DNA of 55,712 bases, taken from Psittacicella melopsittaci (GTDB taxonomy: Bacteria; Pseudomonadota; Gammaproteobacteria; Enterobacterales; Psittacicellaceae). How positions within the stretch are numbered: position 1 is the stretch's first letter; every line of letters starts with the position of its first letter. Where the stretch lies: the NCBI RefSeq assembly GCF_003585925.1, contig NZ_NRJH01000001.1, forward strand, positions 1 through 55,712, written 5' to 3'. Of this stretch, positions 47,101 through 53,100 are shown one piece after another. The position numbers were made by a program, and so were the translations under genes. A model generated the notes under the pieces. That model did no database searches, was not told the origin of the DNA, and saw only the letters and a program-made list of their open reading frames with translations.

Positions 47101-50100
47101 AACCTTGGCAGTGCAGCTGGTAAAGTAAGCGCTACAGAAGCTAACATTAGTGGTAAAACGGTTGCGGTTAAAGCAAACGAAGTTAGCCTAAGTAAAACTA
47201 ATGTTTCTGCGAACCAAGAAGTTAGTATCGACGGTACTAATGATGTAACTCTTACGGATACTAAAGTTAGCTCAGACACCGCAACTACTAAAGTTAACTC
47301 AGCAGCAGGTACTACAACCCTAACTGATGGAACTCAAGTTACTGGGGCAACAGGAGCAACTGTAAGTGGTGCTAATGTTGTAGTTAATGGTGACTCACGC
47401 GTTGAAGCGAAAAAAGGTGATGTAACTGTAGAAGCTACTACAGGTACAGCAACTGTTGAGGCTTCGAATATTACTGCTCTTGAAGGTAACGCAACTGTTT
47501 CAGGTGCTAAAGGCGTAGTATTTGGTAATGGTACAAATGTTACAGCAAGCAATAACATTAGTGTAACAAGTAGCGAAGGCTATATTCGTTCGAATGGCAC
47601 TAATATTACCGCAGGTAATAGCGTAGCTCTAAATGCTGCTGAAGAAATTAGTCTTGTTAACACTAATATCTCTGGCTCTAAGGCGACAACAATTGAAGGT
47701 ACAACTGGTGTAACCTTAGATAACACTAAAGTTAACTCTGCTGAAGGTAACACTAAAGTTAACTCAGCGTCAGGTACTACTAACTTAACTAATGGCTCTC
47801 AAGTTACAGGTAACAAAGGAGCAACTGTAAGCGGTGCTAATGTTGTTGTAGAAAAAGACTCACGCGTTGAAGCTAAAGAAGGTGATGTAACGGTAGAAGC
47901 AACTGCAGGTACAGCAACAGTTAAGGCTTCGAATATTACTGCTCCAAAAGGTAACGCAACTGTTACTGGTACTAAGGGAGTAGAACTAGGTAATGGTACT
48001 AACATTACTGCTGAGCAAAACATTACTGTAACAAGTAGCGAAGGCTATATTCGTTCGAATGGCACAAATATTACCGCTGGTAATAGCGTAGCTCTAAATG
48101 CTGCTGACGAGATTAACCTTGTTAACACTAATATCTCTGGCAAGAATGCTACAAGCATCGAAGGTAAAACTGGTGTAACTCTAGATAACACTAAAGTTAA
48201 CACTGCTGAAGGTGCAACTAAAGTTAACTCAGCAACAGGTACTACTACCTTAACTAATGAATCTCAAGTTACAGGTAAAACAGGAGCAACTGTAAGCGGT
48301 GCTAATGTTCTTGTAGAAAAAGACTCACGCGTTGAAGCTAAAGAAGGTGATATAACTGTAGAAGCAACTGCAGGTACAGCAACAGTTAAGGCTTCAAATA
48401 TCACTGCTCCAAAAGGTAACGCAACTGTTACTGGTACTCAGGGAGTAGAACTAGGTAATGGTACTAACATTACTGCTGAGAAAAACGTTGAAGTATCAAG
48501 TTCAGCTGGTGATATTAACAGTGTAGGTACTAATATTACTGGTGATACTGTAACGCTAAAAGCTGCTGAGGAAATCAGCCTAGTTAACACTAATATCTCT
48601 GGTACTAAGTCTACAAGCATTGAAGGTAAAACAGGCGTAACCTTAGATAACACTAAAGTTAACACTGCTGATGGTGCAACTAAAGTTACCTCAGAATCTG
48701 GTACTACGACCTTAACTAAAGGTACTCAAGTTACAGGTAAAACAGATGCAACTGTAAGCGGTGCTAATGTTGTAGTTAATGGTGACTCACGCGTTGAAGC
48801 TAAAGATGGTGATGTAACTGTAGAAGCAACTGCAGGTACAGCAACAGTTGAAGCTTCGAATGTTACTGCTCTAAATGGTGACGCAACTGTTAAAGGTACT
48901 CAGGGAGTTAAACTAGGTAATGGTACTAACATTACTGCTGGTCAAAACGTTGAAGTATCAAGTTCAGCTGGTGGTATTGACAGTATAGGTACTAACATTA
49001 CTGGTGATACTGTATCTCTTGATGCAGCTGATACGATCAGTCTTGTTAACACTAATATCTCTGGTACTAAGTCTACAACTATTGACGGTACTAATGGTGT
49101 AACCTTAGATAACTCTAAAGTTAACACTGCATCTGGTGCAACTAAAGTTAACTCAGACCAAGGCACAACAACTTTAACTAATGGAGCTAAAGTAAGCAGT
49201 GCTACAGGTACTACAGTAAGTGGTGTAGATGTTGTAGTTGAAGGTGACTCTTTAGTTGAAGCTAAGAAAGGTGATGTAACTGTAGAAGCAACTGCAGGTA
49301 CAACAACTGTTAGCGCATCTAACATTAGTGCTAAAGACGGCAATGCTTATGTTAAAGGCTCTAACGGCGTAACATTCGGTAATGGTACTAACATTACTGC
49401 TAGCCAAAACGTTGATGTATCAAGTTCAGCTGGTGGTATTAACAGTGTAGGTACTAACATTACTGGTGAAACTGTATCTCTTGATGCTGTTGATAAGATC
49501 AGTCTTGTTAACACTAATATCTCTGGTACTAAGGGTGTAACTCTTGATGGTACTAATGGCGTAACTTTAGATAACTCTAAAGCTAATGCAGCCGAAGGTA
49601 ACACTCAAGTTACCTCTGCAAACGGTGAAACTAAACTTACTAACGGTAGCTTAACGCAAGGTAAAAACGTTGAGTTAACTGGTACTTGTGTAACTGTAGA
49701 AGGTAAATCAGTAGTTAAGGCTAATGAAGGTAATGTAACTGTATGTGCAACTAATGGTTTAGCAACAGTTAAAGACTCTACAGTTTGTGCAACTAACAAT
49801 GTAAGTGTAACTAGTGATAAAGGTGTAGTTCTCGGTAATGGTACTAACCTAACCGCGAGCAACCATGTTGAAGTTTCAAGTACATCAGGTAAAGTTGATA
49901 GTACAGGTACTAATATCACAGGTAACACTGTAAATGTAGAAGGTAAAGAAGTTAGCCTTGTTAATACCAATATTTCTGGTAAAGCAGGAGCTACAGTTGA
50001 AGGTACAGACAGTGTAACTCTAGATAAAGCTAAAGTTGTTTCAGAAAATGGACAAGCAAATGTAACTACAACTAGCGGTAAAACAACTGTAACTAACGGT

Positions 50101-53100
50101 TCTAAAGTAGTTGGTGGTACAGGAGCTAGCGTAACTGGTACTGATGTTTTAGTAGACAAAGACTCGGAAATTATCGCTAAAACAGGTAATGCAGAGGTTG
50201 AAGCTAAAGGTGGTACGGCAACAGTTAACAACTCAAATGTAACTGCTGAGTCAGGTGATGCGAGTGTTAAAGGTACTAAAGGCGTGGTATTTGGTAATGG
50301 TACTAATGTAACTGCAAGTAACCATGTTGAAGTATCTAGCCCAGAAGGTCGTATTGACAGTAACGGTACTAACATTACAGGTAACTCTGTAAATGTAGAA
50401 GCTAAAGAAGTAAGCCTTGTTAATACTAATATCTCTGGTAAAACTGGAGCTACAGTTGAAGGTACAGACAGTGTAACTCTAGATAACACTAAAGTTGTTT
50501 CAGAGAATGGACAAGCAAGTGTTGCTAGTGACAATGGTTTAGCTAAACTAACTAATGGCTCGAGCGTAACTGGTGCTTCGGCATCTGTAACAGGTCCAAG
50601 CGTAACTATTGAAGGCAAATCAAGCGTTAAAGCTACTGAAACTACAGCAACAGTAGACGCTACTAATGGTAAAGCAACTATTAACGACTCAAGCGTTGAA
50701 GCTAAAACTGATGCAACTGTTAAAGGTACTCAAAGCGTAGAACTTGGTCAAGGTACTAATATCACTGCTGCAGGCAAAGTAGAAGTATCTAGCCCAGAAA
50801 CAGTTACCGCAACCGCAGCTAACATTACGGCTAACGAAGTTGAAGTAACAGCTAAAAACGTTAACCTCAACAACGCAAATGTTACAGGAACAACAAGTGC
50901 AAATGTTAAAGCTGAGCAAGACGTGACCCTAGAGGGAGCTAAAGTAGTTTCTCCAAACGGTCAAGCAAGCGTAAGCTCAGAAACAGGCACTACTAAAGTA
51001 ACGCAAGGTTCAACTGTTGAAGGGGCTTCAGTAAGCGTAACTGGTCCAAGCGTAACTCTAGATGGTAAATCTAAAGTTAATGCAACCGCAACAACAGCAA
51101 CCGTTGAAGCAACTGATGGTACTGTAACTATTAATGACGCTAGCGTTAATGCAAAAACTGATGCAAGCGTAAAAGGTAAAGCTGGAGTAAATTTAGGTAA
51201 TGGTACTAATGTATCTGCAGGTAATCGTGTAGATATCTACTCTGCAGAAGGTGGTATTACTGCCGAGGGTACAAACATTACTTCTAATGCTCCTGATGCA
51301 GTTGTTAATCTAACTGCGGCTAAAGACATTAGCTTAAATAACACTAATATTACTAATCCAAAAGAATTATTAATTGATTCAACGGGTGGTAATACAACAA
51401 TTACTAACTCAAGCTTAAGTGCAAGTGAAAATCTTAATATTTCTGGTAAAACAACAACTTTAACAAAAGTTGATATTCCAGATACAGCTGGTAACGTTGC
51501 AATTGAAGCGAGAGAAGGGGTATTAACCCTAACAGATACAAGTGCAAATGCATCGAATACTTTAATTCTTAAAGCAGCCGATGACATTAAAGTTTCAGGG
51601 GAAACACCAATTGGTAAAGAGAGAACTCGTTATGAAACTGGGGCTCAATTAACCATTTCTAATGTAGAAAAAGCTCCTGCAACTAAAAAACTTGAGTACT
51701 CTGCGAATACAGGTATTACGATTACTAACTCTAACCTCACGGTTGTAGATGGTGTAGACCTCTACTCAAGAGATGGTGAAGTAGCTATAACTGGTTCTAC
51801 AGTTAAAGGTAATACTGCGAATGTAACAGGGGCATCAGTTACTCTAACTGACTCAGAGGTTAACTCTACAGTTGGTAGTACAGTAGTTTGTGCAACTAAA
51901 GAAAAAGTAACCGTAACTAACTCTACCGTTACTGGACAAGAAAATGTTCTTGTTGCAGGTAACAAGGGTGTAGCATTAGAAAATGGTACTAATATTAGTG
52001 CTCAAACTGGCAATGTAACTGTGTACTCTCCTGAGGGAACTATTACCTCAGAAGGGACAAATATCTCAGTTTGCACAACAACTTCGCACGTTAACTTAAC
52101 GGCAGCTGGAGACATTACCTTAAATAACACTAATATTACTAACCCGAAAGAATTATTAATTGATTCTACAGGTGGTAATACTAAGATTACTAACTCAAGC
52201 TTAAGTGCAAAAGATAACCTCAATATCTCAGGACGTAATACTACTCTTGAGAAAGTAGTTATCCCAAGTACAACAAGTAATGTAGCTATTGAAGCAACTG
52301 AAGGAGATATTTCTCTAACAGAAACTAAATCACAAGCTACAGATACTTTAATTCTTAAAGCCAAAGGCGATATCCAAACTAAAGACTCGGCAGCGGTAGG
52401 TGCAGAGAGAACGCGTTATGAAACTGGTGGTACTATTACCGTGGAAAACGAAAACGCTCCTGCTACCAAAAAACTAGAGTACTCTGCTGACAAGGGTATT
52501 TCGATAACTGGCTCGAACCTCACTGTAACCGAAGGAGTAGATCTCTACTCTAAAGACGGTACTATTGATGTAGTTTGCTCAACTGTTAAAGCAAAAGAAA
52601 CTAACGTTACAGGGGCTATAGTTAACATTAACAACTCTACGGTTAATGCAACCGAAGGTGATGCTGTAGTTTGTGCAACCAAAGGAGCACTAACTGTAAC
52701 TAATGGTACGATTGAAGCTAAAGAAAACGTGCGTGTATCTGGTGATCAAGGCGTGAACTTTAACAATGGTACTAATATTACTGCTGATAACGGTAATATC
52801 GACGTAGTTTCTCCAAATGGTAAGATTATTTCTGAAGGAACTAATATTACTGTTAAAAATGACAACGAAGACGTAAGCTTAACCGCTGCTACAGGCATTA
52901 GTTTAAATAACACTAATATTACGCGTGCTCGTGACTTAACAATTAAGTCAGATACGGGGGATACTTGTGTAACTAACTCGAGTTTAGAAGTAACTAACAA
53001 CCTCTCAATTACAGGTGGGGACAATCTAACTCTTGAGAATACTAAGATTGCTGATGGAGCGAAAAATATTGAGCTTACTGCTGAGTCAGGTGAGTTAAAA

